DNA of 64,000 nucleotides from Nostocoides sp. GTDB taxonomy: Bacteria; Actinomycetota; Actinomycetes; Actinomycetales; Dermatophilaceae. The translations under genes were made by a program, and so were the position numbers. Positions 8,451 through 16,831 of this stretch are shown one piece after another (the stretch's first letter is position 1; every line of letters starts with the position of its first letter). The stretch spans positions 496,001-560,000 of the forward strand of contig JADJVJ010000006.1 in the NCBI GenBank assembly GCA_016716625.1. The letters run 5' to 3'. The notes beneath the pieces were generated by a model. That model saw only the letters and a list, made by a program, of their open reading frames with translations. It ran no database searches and was not told where the DNA came from.

Positions 8451-8774
8451 TCAGGCGATCGTGCTGAGCGGGCGGGCCTTGGCCTCCTGGAGGAGGGCGG
8501 CCCATGAGGTGACATCGGGTCGACGGCGAAGCAGCGCGCGCCGTTCGCGCTCGGTCATCCCGCCCCAGACGCCGAACTCGGTCCGGTTGTCGAGGGCGTC
8601 GGCCAGGCACTCCATGGCGACCGGGCAGCCCTTGCAAATGACCTTGGCGGCCCGCTGCGCCTTGCCCTGGACGAAGAGCGCATCCGGGTCGCTGCCCGCG
8701 CACTGCCCCTTACCCGGCCAGTCCGAGACCCAGGTGGCCGCGGTCGTCGTCGGCGCCATCGAGATGACGGTCAT
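8451..8774 (-). CDS. whiB4: WhiB-family Fe-S regulator (WhiB4-like)
   Basis: A 107-residue WhiB protein. Four cysteines at about 25, 47, 50 and 56 (C-x21-C-x2-C-x5-C) ligate a [4Fe-4S] cluster. The conserved turn GVWGGMTERERRAL follows near residues 68-81. WhiB4 of M. tuberculosis is a redox sensor that is encoded, as here, between the Get3-like pair and ponA2. The start could also be the internal Met at residue 6. The upstream region has a GGAAC-N5-GTTCC inverted repeat (8828-8842). Confidence 0.92.
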   Translation of the reverse strand: MTVISMAPTTTAATWVSDWPGKGQCAGSDPDALFVQGKAQRAAKVICKGCPVAMECLADALDNRTEFGVWGGMTERERRALLRRRPDVTSWAALLQEAKARPLSTIA

Positions 8775-8819
8775 ATCTGCTGTTCCTCACTTGTTACTGC
8801 ACGTCGCCCAGACGGGCTT

Positions 8820-8942
8820 GACGTTAAGGAACTTTACGTTCCGGGTAGTGCGACTGCTATCGGCTGAACCGGTCGAGTCGCCTTCCCCCGTTCGGATGAG
8901 CCCCAACGGGGGGCTGCGCACCGTTAAGGGACCGTTAAGAGC
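8820..8942. promoter_or_regulatory. whiB/ponA2 divergent control region
   Basis: The 274-bp gap 8775-9048 between divergent whiB and ponA2 holds several repeated elements. There is an inverted repeat GGAAC-TTTAC-GTTCC at 8828-8842. Direct repeats ACCGTTAAG occur at 8920-8928 and 8931-8939, one helical turn apart, and a further GTTAAGG half-site begins at 8823. A 7-bp stem CCCCGTT/AACGGGG spans 8886-8911. These look like protein-binding sites on both sides of the promoters; no binder is identified. Confidence 0.5.
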
Positions 8943-9034
8943 GTAGGCCACACTCCATTTTCGGTCCAGAACCGAGATCCCAGGCCTCCACCGCGCGCCA
9001 CGCTGCGCCCGCTCGCCGTCCAAGGTTCCTCGGT

Positions 9035-9048
9035 TACCCTTGACGGTC
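9035..9048 (+). promoter_or_regulatory. Putative leaderless -10 for ponA2
   Basis: TACCCT at 9035-9040 ends eight bases before the ponA2 ATG, leaving no room for a Shine-Dalgarno sequence. Inferred from sequence geometry only. Confidence 0.35.
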
Positions 9049-11433
9049 ATGGAGGGACGCGCACAGAACATCTCCGCCGTGCTCAAGCTGCTCGGCGGGT
9101 TCCTCGTCATGAGCGTGATCTCCGGATTGCTCCTCGCGGGCCTGGCCATCCCAGCGGTCGGGGCGGTCGGCAGCGCCGCCGCCGGGAGTGTCGATTTCTT
9201 CAACAACCTGCCGCACGACTTCACCTCCTCCCCGCTCGCCCAGCAGTCCCGGATCCTTGACGCCGACGGCAAACTCATCGTCAACCCGTATGACGAGAAC
9301 CGGATCGTCGTCCCGCTCAAGGACATCTCCCCCTGGATGCAGAAGGCGCAGATCGCGCTGGAGGACTCCCGGTTCTATGAGCACCGTGGTCTGGACCCCA
9401 AAGGCCTGACCAGGGCCTTTGTCTCCGGCTTCACCGGCGGTCAGGTCCAGGGCGCCTCGACGATCACCCAGCAGTACGTGAAGCTCACCCTCCAGGACAT
9501 GGCGCTGCGCCGGGGCGACAAAGAGGCCGCCGCCGATGCCGTCAAGGTCTCCTACGGCCGCAAGATCCAGGAGCTCCGCTACGCCCTGGATGTCGAGGAG
9601 AAACTCACCAAGCAGCAGATCCTCACCAACTACCTCAACCTGGCCTACTACGGTGACCAGGCGTATGGCGTCGAGGCCGCCGCGATCAACTACTTCACCA
9701 CGCGCGCCAAGGACCTGACGATCGGCCAGGCCGCGCTCCTTGCCGGCATCGTCCAGCAGCCCACCGCCTTCAACCCCCTCCTCAACCCGAAGAAGGCTCA
9801 GGAACGCCGCAACCTCGTCCTGGACCGGATGCAGGCCCTCGGCATGGCCGACGCGGCAGCGGTCAAAGCCGCCAAGGCCGTGTCCGTCCCGAAGATGATC
9901 AAGAAGAAGTACACCAAGGGTGGCTGCTTCCGGTCCCCCGAGCCCTACTTCTGCGAGTACGTCATGAAGTGGCTGCAGCTCGCGCCGGAGATGGCGGTCC
10001 TCGGCAAGACCCCCGCGGACCGGCTCAAGACCATCAACCAGGGTGGCCTGACGATCCGTACCTCGCTGCGCCCCAAGGTCCAGCGCGAAGCCCTGAAGCA
10101 CCTCACCGCCGGGGTCCCGATCAACAACAAGTCCCGCCTCGGCGCGGCGGCAACGGTCATCGAGCCGGGCACCGGGCGGATCATCGCCATGGTCCAGGCC
10201 TCGGACTTCAACAAGCAGCAGGTCAACTGGAACGTCGACCAGCGCTACGCCGGCGGCATCGGCTTCCAGTTCGGCTCCACCGCGAAGATGTTCACCCTGG
10301 TCACCGCGCTCGAGCGCGGGATGTCGATCTACGGATCCGGAGTCTCGCCGGGAGCGACAAAGGGCCGGTTCGCGGTCTTCGACCCCGAGGACATGCATGA
10401 CGAATGCAACAGCGCGGCGCCGTACGAGGTGCAGGTCCACGGCAGCAAGAGCCGCACGATGTCGTTGGCGTCGGCCACCGCCCAGTCGGACAACGGCTTC
10501 TATGTCAACCTCGCCGTCAAGCTCGGTGGGTGCTCGGTGCGAGACACGATGATCCGGCTCGGCATGCACCGCGGCGACGGTGAAGAAATCCCGAAGGTCA
10601 TCTCGTCGGTCTCCCTCGGGGTGGCCGAGGTGGCCCCGATGACACTCGCCAACGCCTACGCGACAATTGCCGCTGGCGGCAAGTACTGCACCCCGACCCC
10701 GATCGTCTCGATCACCACACCGGACCGCAAGCAGGTGGCCTTCAAGGCGACCAACTGCAAGCAGGTCGTCGACCCGGGTGTCGCCGCCGGCGCGACCAAA
10801 CTCCTGCGGGGGGTGCTCACCGGGGGCGGCACCGGAACTGCGGCCAACTGGAGCCAGAGCCGCCCGGCCGCCGGCAAGACTGGGACCACCGAGGACAACG
10901 GCCAGGTTTGGTTCGTCGGCTACACGCCTCAGCTGGCCACCGCCGTCTGGGTGGGGCACCCACTCCCCCTCTACAAGGGCAACCGCGAGTCTCTCAACGG
11001 CAAGTGCTTCGGCATCTACGGCTGCCCGGGACGGGTCTTCGGTGGCACGATCACCGCACCGATCTGGGGCAAGATCATGCGCGCCGCGAGCCAGGGCCTG
11101 CCGGTCAAGCAGTTTGGGGAGGTCTCCAATGCCGTTCTCAACGGTGACTATGTCAGCCTGCCTTCGGTGATCGGCCGCGACCCTGCCTCGGCCGCCGCGA
11201 TCCTCAAGGCCGCCGGCTTCGACAGCTACAAGATCGGCACCATCGACTCGACGCTGCCGGCGGGCACCGTCGCCGCCACAGACCCCTCCGGGCGGGCGTT
11301 GCGCAACTCGAGCGTCGGTCTGCTCATCTCCACGGGCAAGGTCGCCACGCCCAAGCCGACGGGCTCGAAGACCACCACCGCGACGAAACCACCGGGACCA
11401 CCCAAGCCGTCACCGACGAAGAAGAAGCCGTAG
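9049..11433 (+). CDS. ponA2: Class A penicillin-binding protein (PonA2-like)
   Basis: A 794-residue bifunctional peptidoglycan synthase. One N-terminal membrane anchor (about residues 13-37) is followed by the GT51 glycosyltransferase domain, with its catalytic motif EDSRFYEHRG near 104-113. The transpeptidase domain has the SxxK motif STAK near 410, SDN near 480 and KTGTT near 609. A PASTA-like domain (about 700-765) precedes a Thr/Pro/Lys-rich tail. All catalytic motifs are intact. ATG at 9049 was preferred to TTG at 9040. Its place beside whiB and upstream of a metallophosphoesterase matches M. tuberculosis ponA2 (Rv3682), which is needed for stress survival. Confidence 0.93.
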   Translation: MEGRAQNISAVLKLLGGFLVMSVISGLLLAGLAIPAVGAVGSAAAGSVDFFNNLPHDFTSSPLAQQSRILDADGKLIVNPYDENRIVVPLKDISPWMQKAQIALEDSRFYEHRGLDPKGLTRAFVSGFTGGQVQGASTITQQYVKLTLQDMALRRGDKEAAADAVKVSYGRKIQELRYALDVEEKLTKQQILTNYLNLAYYGDQAYGVEAAAINYFTTRAKDLTIGQAALLAGIVQQPTAFNPLLNPKKAQERRNLVLDRMQALGMADAAAVKAAKAVSVPKMIKKKYTKGGCFRSPEPYFCEYVMKWLQLAPEMAVLGKTPADRLKTINQGGLTIRTSLRPKVQREALKHLTAGVPINNKSRLGAAATVIEPGTGRIIAMVQASDFNKQQVNWNVDQRYAGGIGFQFGSTAKMFTLVTALERGMSIYGSGVSPGATKGRFAVFDPEDMHDECNSAAPYEVQVHGSKSRTMSLASATAQSDNGFYVNLAVKLGGCSVRDTMIRLGMHRGDGEEIPKVISSVSLGVAEVAPMTLANAYATIAAGGKYCTPTPIVSITTPDRKQVAFKATNCKQVVDPGVAAGATKLLRGVLTGGGTGTAANWSQSRPAAGKTGTTEDNGQVWFVGYTPQLATAVWVGHPLPLYKGNRESLNGKCFGIYGCPGRVFGGTITAPIWGKIMRAASQGLPVKQFGEVSNAVLNGDYVSLPSVIGRDPASAAAILKAAGFDSYKIGTIDSTLPAGTVAATDPSGRALRNSSVGLLISTGKVATPKPTGSKTTTATKPPGPPKPSPTKKKP

Positions 11434-11435
11434 CG

Positions 11436-11894
11436 TCAGCCGAGCGCTGAGCGAACCGCCGCGGCGACCCGTCCCCTATCGGCTCGCCCGGCGACCCGGG
11501 CCTGGGCTGCCTTCATGACCTGGCCCATCCCGGCCATCGAGGTCACCCCGGTCTCGGCGACGGCCGCGGCAACGAGATCCGCCAGCTCGGCGTCACTGAG
11601 CTGAGCGGGCAGGTAGCCCGCGAGGACCGCGAGTTCGGCGTCCTCGATCGCCGCTAGTTCCTCCCGCCCTGCGCCGACGTATGCCGTCGAAGCCTCCTTG
11701 CGCTTCTTGGCCTCCTTGGCGATGACCGCGAGGACCTCCTCGTCGCTCAGCTCGCGGGCCTCCTCCCCCGCGACCTCGGCGTTGGTCACCGCGGTGAGGA
11801 CCATCCGCAGGGTGCCGGCGCGAAGCTTGTCGTGGGCTCGCATGGCGTCGTGGAGTTCGTGCTGGATCCGCGCCTTGAGGCTCTCACTGGTCAT
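11436..11894 (-). CDS. GatB/YqeY domain protein
   Basis: A 152-residue stand-alone YqeY protein, related to the C-terminal tail of the amidotransferase subunit GatB that contacts tRNA. Recognisable motifs are RMVLTAVTNAEV (about 30-41), LAGYLPAQLSDAEL (about 90-103) and GMGQVMKAAQARVAGRADR (about 121-139). The biological role of stand-alone YqeY proteins is not established. It converges on ponA2, only two bases separating the stops, and is divergent from the metallophosphoesterase. Confidence 0.9.
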   Translation of the reverse strand: MTSESLKARIQHELHDAMRAHDKLRAGTLRMVLTAVTNAEVAGEEARELSDEEVLAVIAKEAKKRKEASTAYVGAGREELAAIEDAELAVLAGYLPAQLSDAELADLVAAAVAETGVTSMAGMGQVMKAAQARVAGRADRGRVAAAVRSALG

Positions 11895-11950
11895 GGCAGT
11901 CAGTGTGCCAGGGGGCAGGGGCTGGGCCGACGATGGGGGAGAATGGTCGA

Positions 11951-12934
11951 ATGCACTCGCTCCTCAAGGCGCTCGGCGGCCTCACGGCAGCAGGCGTAGC
12001 CGGGGTCGGCTATGCCGCGTTCGTGGAGCGCAACTGGTTCACCCTGCGGGAGGTCAGCGTCCCGGTCCTGCCGGCCGGATCCCGCCCGGTGCGGGTCCTT
12101 CAGGTCTCCGACATCCATCTCACCCCCGGGCAGAGCCGCAAGATCGAGTGGGTTCGTTCGCTCGCGCGGCTGAGTCCGGACTTCGTCATCAACTCCGGCG
12201 ACAACCTCTCCCACCTCGAGGCGGTGCCCGCATTGCTGCGAGCCATGGAGCCGCTCATGGACTTCCCCGGGGCGTTCGTCCTCGGGTCCAACGACTACTA
12301 CGCCCCGGTCCTGAAGAACCCCGCGCTCTATCTCACCGCGCGGCATGCCGAGGCTCCTGAGGGGCGCGCGCTCCTGCCCACCGACGAGCTCATCGCCGGC
12401 CTCGCGGCGGGTGGGTGGAGCGACCTCAACAACGCGCGGACGACGGTCCGCTGGGGTGAGCATCCCGTCGAACTCGTCGGCGTCAACGACCCACACATCG
12501 AGCTCGACCGGTATGCCGACGTCGCGGGGCCGGCATCCGCTGACGTGGCGCTCACCGTGGGACTGGTGCACGCGCCATACCAGCGGGTCCTCGACGCGAT
12601 GGTGAGCGATGGGGCCGGATTGGTCATCGCGGGACACACCCACGGCGGCCAGCTGTGCCTGCCGGGCTTCGGGGCACTGGTGACGAACTGCGACCTGGAC
12701 CGCTCGCGCGCCAAGGGCCTGTCTCGGTGGTGGCCGGGGGCCGGCAGCAACCCCGACTCCGGCACCGGAGGGGAGCATTCGTTGCGCGGGCGGGCGCTGC
12801 CCTCGTCGGCGGCGCCCGATGATGCTGCCTGGCTGCACGTTTCGGCTGGGCTCGGCACCTCGCGGTTCGCGCCGGTGCGGTTCGCCTGCCGACCCGAGGC
12901 CACCCTGCTCACCCTGACTGCCCGGGCCGAATAG
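11951..12934 (+). CDS. Membrane-associated metallophosphoesterase
   Basis: A 327-residue calcineurin-like phosphoesterase with a short hydrophobic N-terminus. Metal-binding motifs in order: SDIHLTPGQ (about 56), NSGDNLSH (about 85), GSNDYY (about 118, the GNH/E position) and IAGHTHGGQ (about 228). The family includes UDP-2,3-diacylglucosamine hydrolase-like and cyclic-nucleotide phosphodiesterases; the substrate is unknown. It corresponds to M. tuberculosis Rv3683, next to ponA2. ATG at 11951 is chosen, with a weak GGAG upstream. A short hairpin overlaps its stop codon (12922-12940). Confidence 0.85.
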   Translation: MHSLLKALGGLTAAGVAGVGYAAFVERNWFTLREVSVPVLPAGSRPVRVLQVSDIHLTPGQSRKIEWVRSLARLSPDFVINSGDNLSHLEAVPALLRAMEPLMDFPGAFVLGSNDYYAPVLKNPALYLTARHAEAPEGRALLPTDELIAGLAAGGWSDLNNARTTVRWGEHPVELVGVNDPHIELDRYADVAGPASADVALTVGLVHAPYQRVLDAMVSDGAGLVIAGHTHGGQLCLPGFGALVTNCDLDRSRAKGLSRWWPGAGSNPDSGTGGEHSLRGRALPSSAAPDDAAWLHVSAGLGTSRFAPVRFACRPEATLLTLTARAE

Positions 12935-12940
12935 GCCCGG
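12922..12940 (+). terminator. Short hairpin at the phosphoesterase stop
   Basis: CCGGGCC-GAATA-GGCCCGG forms a perfect 7-bp stem that includes the stop codon. It may be a weak terminator; no U-tract follows. Confidence 0.35.
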
Positions 12941-13027
12941 ATCGACCGGGCGGCATACCGATTTCAGCGGGTGTGCCCGCGTCGGCTATCCTCGGGAGGC
13001 GCCGCTCCTCACGGGGTGGCGCTGCCA

Positions 13028-13102
<75 letters not shown>

Positions 13103-13107
13103 GCGAC

Positions 13108-13145
13108 GAAAGGGCCGGTGCGGCGGAGCCGACACCGGCCCTTTC
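13108..13145 (+). terminator. tRNA-Pro terminator
   Basis: GAAAGGGCCGGTG (13108-13120) pairs perfectly with CACCGGCCCTTTC (13133-13145). The loop CGGCGGAGCCGA can add four more pairs around a one-base bulge. It is immediately downstream of tRNA-Pro. Confidence 0.85.
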
Positions 13146-13235
13146 TCATGCCCGCATGGACTCGCGCGCCCCGATCAGCGGACCTGAGAGGCACACCGGA
13201 GCGCGCCACAGCGCACGGCGGAAAAGTGACAGAGT

Positions 13236-14375
13236 ATGGCCATGGACCCATCCGACCCTCTCCGCACGGCCGTGCGCTCTCCCGGGGCCGACTGGTGGGG
13301 TGTCGGCCCGATGCTCATCCTGCTCGTTGCCGCCGGCTCCATCGCGGTCGCCGGGCTGGCGTCCTACTCCTCGATCATCGTCCCGGTCTTCTTCGCCTTC
13401 AGCCTCGCGCTCACGGTGCGACCGGTCGTGCGCTGGCTCACTCGGCACGGCATCCCGCTCGGGTTGGCGACCTTTCTCGTCCTCCTCGGCCTCTATGCCG
13501 TCATCGGGACCATGGTGGCCGTCATCGGCTACTCCATCCAGCAGCTCACCCAGCTCCTCCCGCAGTACCGCGGAAACTTTGGTGAGCTCTATGCGCGGGT
13601 GCTGGACTGGCTCGTCGGTTTGGGGATCAAGCGCGAGGACATCACCTCGCTCACCGACAAGATCGACTACACCAGCCTCATCGGCTATGCCCAGACCATC
13701 CTCGGCCAGTTCACCAGCCTCACCTCGCTCGTCCTCACCGTGCTGCTCGCACTCGCCTTCCTCATCCTCGACACCTCGCAGATCAGCCAGCGGGTGGATC
13801 GGCTCCGCCTCGCCCAGCCGCATCTGACCGACGCCCTCGCCGACTTCGCCCACCGGGTACGGCGCTACTGGGTGGTCTCAGCGGTCTTCGGTCTGGCTCT
13901 TGCCCTCGGCGACTACGTCGCGCTGCTCATCATCGGGGTCCCGCTCTCGCTCACCTGGGCCGTGCTCGCGTTCTTCTGCAACTTCATCCCGACGATCGGG
14001 TTCTTCCTCGCCCTCATCCCCCCTGCGCTCATCGCGCTGCTCGACGGAGGCCCGTCGGCGATGCTATGGACCATCGGCGCCTACATCGTCATCAACTTCA
14101 TCACCCAGTCCCTCATCCTGCCCAAGTTCCTCGGCGACGCCGTCGGCCTCAACGTGACCGCGACCTTTGTGAGCCTGCTGTTCTGGACCCTCGTCCTCGG
14201 CCCGTTCGGTGCCCTCCTCGCGGTGCCGTTGACCCTGTTCGTCCGCGCCGTCCTCATCCAGAGCACCCCGGGCCTGCAATGGCTTGACGTGTTCATTGGC
14301 GCCGAGTCCGGTGAGACCGCGACACCGACCCCCGGGGTTCCGCGCGCCCCGAAGTTCCACGAAGGCAGGCGCTAG
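13236..14375 (+). CDS. AI-2E-family transporter
   Basis: A 379-residue polytopic protein of the AI-2 exporter/PerM family with about eight membrane segments: a pair at residues 20-60, another near 70-92, one at about 157-183, and a cluster from 210 to 340. A large soluble loop lies between residues 93 and 155. Family-typical features are the segment FFCNFIPTIGFFLALIPP (about 246-263) and SLILPKFLGDAVGLN (about 290). Substrates of actinobacterial members are unknown, and the AI-2 label should not be taken literally. The stop overlaps the stop of the convergent dioxygenase-like gene. Confidence 0.88.
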   Translation: MAMDPSDPLRTAVRSPGADWWGVGPMLILLVAAGSIAVAGLASYSSIIVPVFFAFSLALTVRPVVRWLTRHGIPLGLATFLVLLGLYAVIGTMVAVIGYSIQQLTQLLPQYRGNFGELYARVLDWLVGLGIKREDITSLTDKIDYTSLIGYAQTILGQFTSLTSLVLTVLLALAFLILDTSQISQRVDRLRLAQPHLTDALADFAHRVRRYWVVSAVFGLALALGDYVALLIIGVPLSLTWAVLAFFCNFIPTIGFFLALIPPALIALLDGGPSAMLWTIGAYIVINFITQSLILPKFLGDAVGLNVTATFVSLLFWTLVLGPFGALLAVPLTLFVRAVLIQSTPGLQWLDVFIGAESGETATPTPGVPRAPKFHEGRR

Positions 14376-14998
14376 CGCTCGCCGTCCACGCGGAGCCGCG
14401 CCACGGCATACAAGACCCCGAACGGGTCCGAACTCCACACTTCCTCGCACACGGCCGTCTCGGCTGCCCCCGCGAGCACTTGGAATGGCGCTCGCCCGTG
14501 GCAGAGCAGGTCGGCGCCCAGACCGGGTTCCAAGGTACGCAGCCCGTCGAGAGCGCCTGATGCGACGGCCCGCAGCCAGGCCTCGTCATAGGAGAAGCAG
14601 CGCTCGTCGAGGTGCCCGGGGGCCTTTTCCGTGCGACGTGCACAGCCGTCACCGACGACGACGACCGCGGTATGCCGGGCCACCGCCTCCGCGTGCAGCC
14701 TCGCCCCGAGGTCCCGGCAGCGCTGCGGGGAGGCAGCCCACTCGACCGCGACGACCTCATCAGGTGCACGGTCGCCGAGCAGCGCCCGAGCGACCCGCTC
14801 CCCCGCGGGTGCCTTGGAGTGCCGGGGATCCCGGTCGGTTGCCGTGACGACGACGACCCTCGCAGCGGACTCGACCGACCAGGCCACGGCAGCGTGGGCG
14901 CGGGCCCGCAGGTCAGGGATCGGGTCGACTCGGCCGGCATACTCGGGAACCAAGAGCAGGGTCGAGGGGACGAGCGCGACCCGCAGCGCCGCGCTCAT
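14372..14998 (-). CDS. Class III extradiol dioxygenase-like protein
   Basis: A 208-residue protein resembling the subunit-B-like domain of class III extradiol dioxygenases (MEMO/LigB fold), as found in actinobacteria next to folP2. It starts MSAALRVALVPSTLLLVPEY and includes VVVVGDGCARRTEKAPGHLDERC (described here by its key residues: Gly-Asp-Gly near 120, His near 135). The His/Glu metal ligands of true dioxygenases are not convincingly present, so an enzymatic role is uncertain. The start overlaps the folP2 stop by 4 bases, so it is the third gene of gpgS-folP2-X. Confidence 0.7.
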   Translation of the reverse strand: MSAALRVALVPSTLLLVPEYAGRVDPIPDLRARAHAAVAWSVESAARVVVVTATDRDPRHSKAPAGERVARALLGDRAPDEVVAVEWAASPQRCRDLGARLHAEAVARHTAVVVVGDGCARRTEKAPGHLDERCFSYDEAWLRAVASGALDGLRTLEPGLGADLLCHGRAPFQVLAGAAETAVCEEVWSSDPFGVLYAVARLRVDGER

Positions 14999-15858
14999 GC
15001 CAGGCCCCGGACCGCGCGTCGCGGAGGCAGGTCACCGGAGATCACCGAGACCATGTCCAGGACGTCCCGGGTCTGGGTGACCTCGTGCACCCGGTAGACG
15101 TGGGCGCCGGCCCACGCCGACAGCGCGGTCGTCGCGAGGGTGCCGATGAGGCGTTCCCCGACCGGTCGGTCGAGGGCCTCCCCCACGAAGTCCTTGTTGG
15201 ACAGCGAGACCAGGACCGGCCAACCGGTCGCGACGAGTTCATCGAGCCGCCGGGTCACCTCGAGAGAGTGCTGACTGTTCTTGCCGAAGTCGTGGGCGGG
15301 GTCGATCAACACTCGCTCGCGTTCCACCCCCATCGCCACGGCACGTTCGGCCTGACGGACCAGGTCGGCCACGACGTCGGCCACCACATCGTCGTACTCG
15401 ACCCGGTGCGGCCGGGTACGGACGATTTGCCCGCCGGTATGCGTGCAGACCAGGGCAGCCCCGAACTCCGCTGCCACGCTAGGCAGTTCGGGGTCCACAC
15501 CACCCCAGGCGTCGTTGATGAGGTCTGCCCCGACCGCGCACACCGCGCGCGCCACCTCGCTGCGCCAAGTGTCCACACTGATGATGAGGTCGGGGTGCTC
15601 GGTGCGCACCTGCTCGACAAACCCCACGACCCGGCGCATCTCCTCGGCCGCGTCGATCTCCGCCCCCGGGGCTGCCTTGATCCCACCGATGTCGACCAGG
15701 TCGGCACCCTCGGAGACGACCTGGCGCACCCGTTCGAGCGCCGCGTCCTCCCGCCAGGTGAGCCCCCTGTCATAGAACGAGTCCGGGGTCCGGTTGACGA
15801 TCGCCATGACCAGACGGGCCCGCTCGTTGAACTCGCACCGCCCGAGCCGAAACCTCAC
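14995..15858 (-). CDS. folP2: Dihydropteroate synthase paralogue, FolP2 type
   Basis: A 287-residue TIM-barrel protein of the dihydropteroate synthase family. It keeps NRTPDSFYD (about 22-30), the diphosphate-binding D in SVDTWRS (about 95) and IDPAHDFGKN (about 186). However, the canonical GGESTRPG is replaced by GGIKAAPG (about 58-65), and the usual LMHMRG-type segment by CTHTGG (about 138). Such changes are typical of FolP2, which in M. tuberculosis lacks dihydropteroate synthase activity. It is translationally coupled on both sides (4-base overlaps with gpgS and the dioxygenase-like gene). A role in folate synthesis is therefore doubtful; the true reaction is unknown. Confidence 0.85.
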   Translation of the reverse strand: MRFRLGRCEFNERARLVMAIVNRTPDSFYDRGLTWREDAALERVRQVVSEGADLVDIGGIKAAPGAEIDAAEEMRRVVGFVEQVRTEHPDLIISVDTWRSEVARAVCAVGADLINDAWGGVDPELPSVAAEFGAALVCTHTGGQIVRTRPHRVEYDDVVADVVADLVRQAERAVAMGVERERVLIDPAHDFGKNSQHSLEVTRRLDELVATGWPVLVSLSNKDFVGEALDRPVGERLIGTLATTALSAWAGAHVYRVHEVTQTRDVLDMVSVISGDLPPRRAVRGLA

Positions 15859-16793
15859 GACCGCACCTCCCCAAGACCCGATCCGGTATGCCGTGTGCTC
15901 ACCGCGGGCGGCCGCTCGGCAATGTCGACCAGCCGCTCCCGCGGCCGAAAACCCTCGGGGGTCGGGTCGAACTGGCGCAGCACCACCTTGGTGCCGAGAT
16001 CAGCCTGGGGCCGGGCCCCAAGGCGAGCCTCGACGGCCGCCAAGACCTGCAGCGCCATCGGCCCCAGGGTGTCGTGTCGGTGGTGGCGGTGAGCTCGGCG
16101 GCCGAGGTCGACCTGGGCGATGGCCTCGACACCGAACCGGAGCGCGGTGTCGACCAGGGCAGCAATCTCGACGCCGTAGCCGACCGGCACGGCATACGTG
16201 GAGAACGCCGAGCGACGGATCGCCCACTCCCCCGAGAGCGGCTGGACGATGCCGACAAGTTCCGGCCAGTGCAGGGCCAGGAGGGGACGCGCGACGAGTT
16301 CGGTGACCCGGCCACCGGTCTCGGCCTCGCGGCCGTCAGCGTCGAGCAGGGGCCGGTGATAGACCGCCTTGACGAGCTGGGTCTGCGGGGAGGAGATCAG
16401 CGGACCGAGCAGCCCGGTGACGAAATGGGTGCCCCACTCAATGAGGTCGGAGTCGAGGAAGACGATGAGGTCGCCGGTGGTCACGTGCAGCGACTTCCAC
16501 AACGCCTCGCCCTTGCCCTCGGCACGGCCGAGGTCGGGGCGGATCTCCCGCGCGCTGTGCACCACTGCTCCCGCTGCCCGGGCCCGCTGCGCGGTCGCGT
16601 CCACCGAGTCCGAATCGATGACCACGAGCTCGTCGACCAGCGGCACGGCCTCGACAAGGTCCCGACGGACCGCGGAAACGACGTCGGCGACGGTCGCCTC
16701 CTCGTCACGCGCGGGGATGACCACGCTGACCCGCTGTGCTCCCTTGGCGGCGAGCAGCTGCTCGGCGCTCCAGTCGCGCCAGGTGTGGGTCAT
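15855..16793 (-). CDS. gpgS: Glucosyl-3-phosphoglycerate synthase
   Basis: A 312-residue GT81 glycosyltransferase. It should transfer glucose from a nucleotide sugar to 3-phosphoglycerate, the first step to glucosylglycerate and methylglucose lipopolysaccharide or compatible solutes. The GT-A nucleotide-binding start is VSVVIPARDEEATV (about 22-35), EGKGEALWKS (about 91) contacts the substrate, and FLDSDL (about 110) is the metal-binding DxD equivalent. The sequence closely follows actinobacterial GpgS. It heads the leftward gpgS-folP2-dioxygenase-like operon; M. tuberculosis has the same folP2-gpgS pair (Rv1207-Rv1208). Confidence 0.92.
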   Translation of the reverse strand: MTHTWRDWSAEQLLAAKGAQRVSVVIPARDEEATVADVVSAVRRDLVEAVPLVDELVVIDSDSVDATAQRARAAGAVVHSAREIRPDLGRAEGKGEALWKSLHVTTGDLIVFLDSDLIEWGTHFVTGLLGPLISSPQTQLVKAVYHRPLLDADGREAETGGRVTELVARPLLALHWPELVGIVQPLSGEWAIRRSAFSTYAVPVGYGVEIAALVDTALRFGVEAIAQVDLGRRAHRHHRHDTLGPMALQVLAAVEARLGARPQADLGTKVVLRQFDPTPEGFRPRERLVDIAERPPAVSTRHTGSGLGEVRS

Positions 16794-16831
16794 CGGGTCA
16801 GCCTACGGCGCGGTAGAGCCCACTCTCGCCC

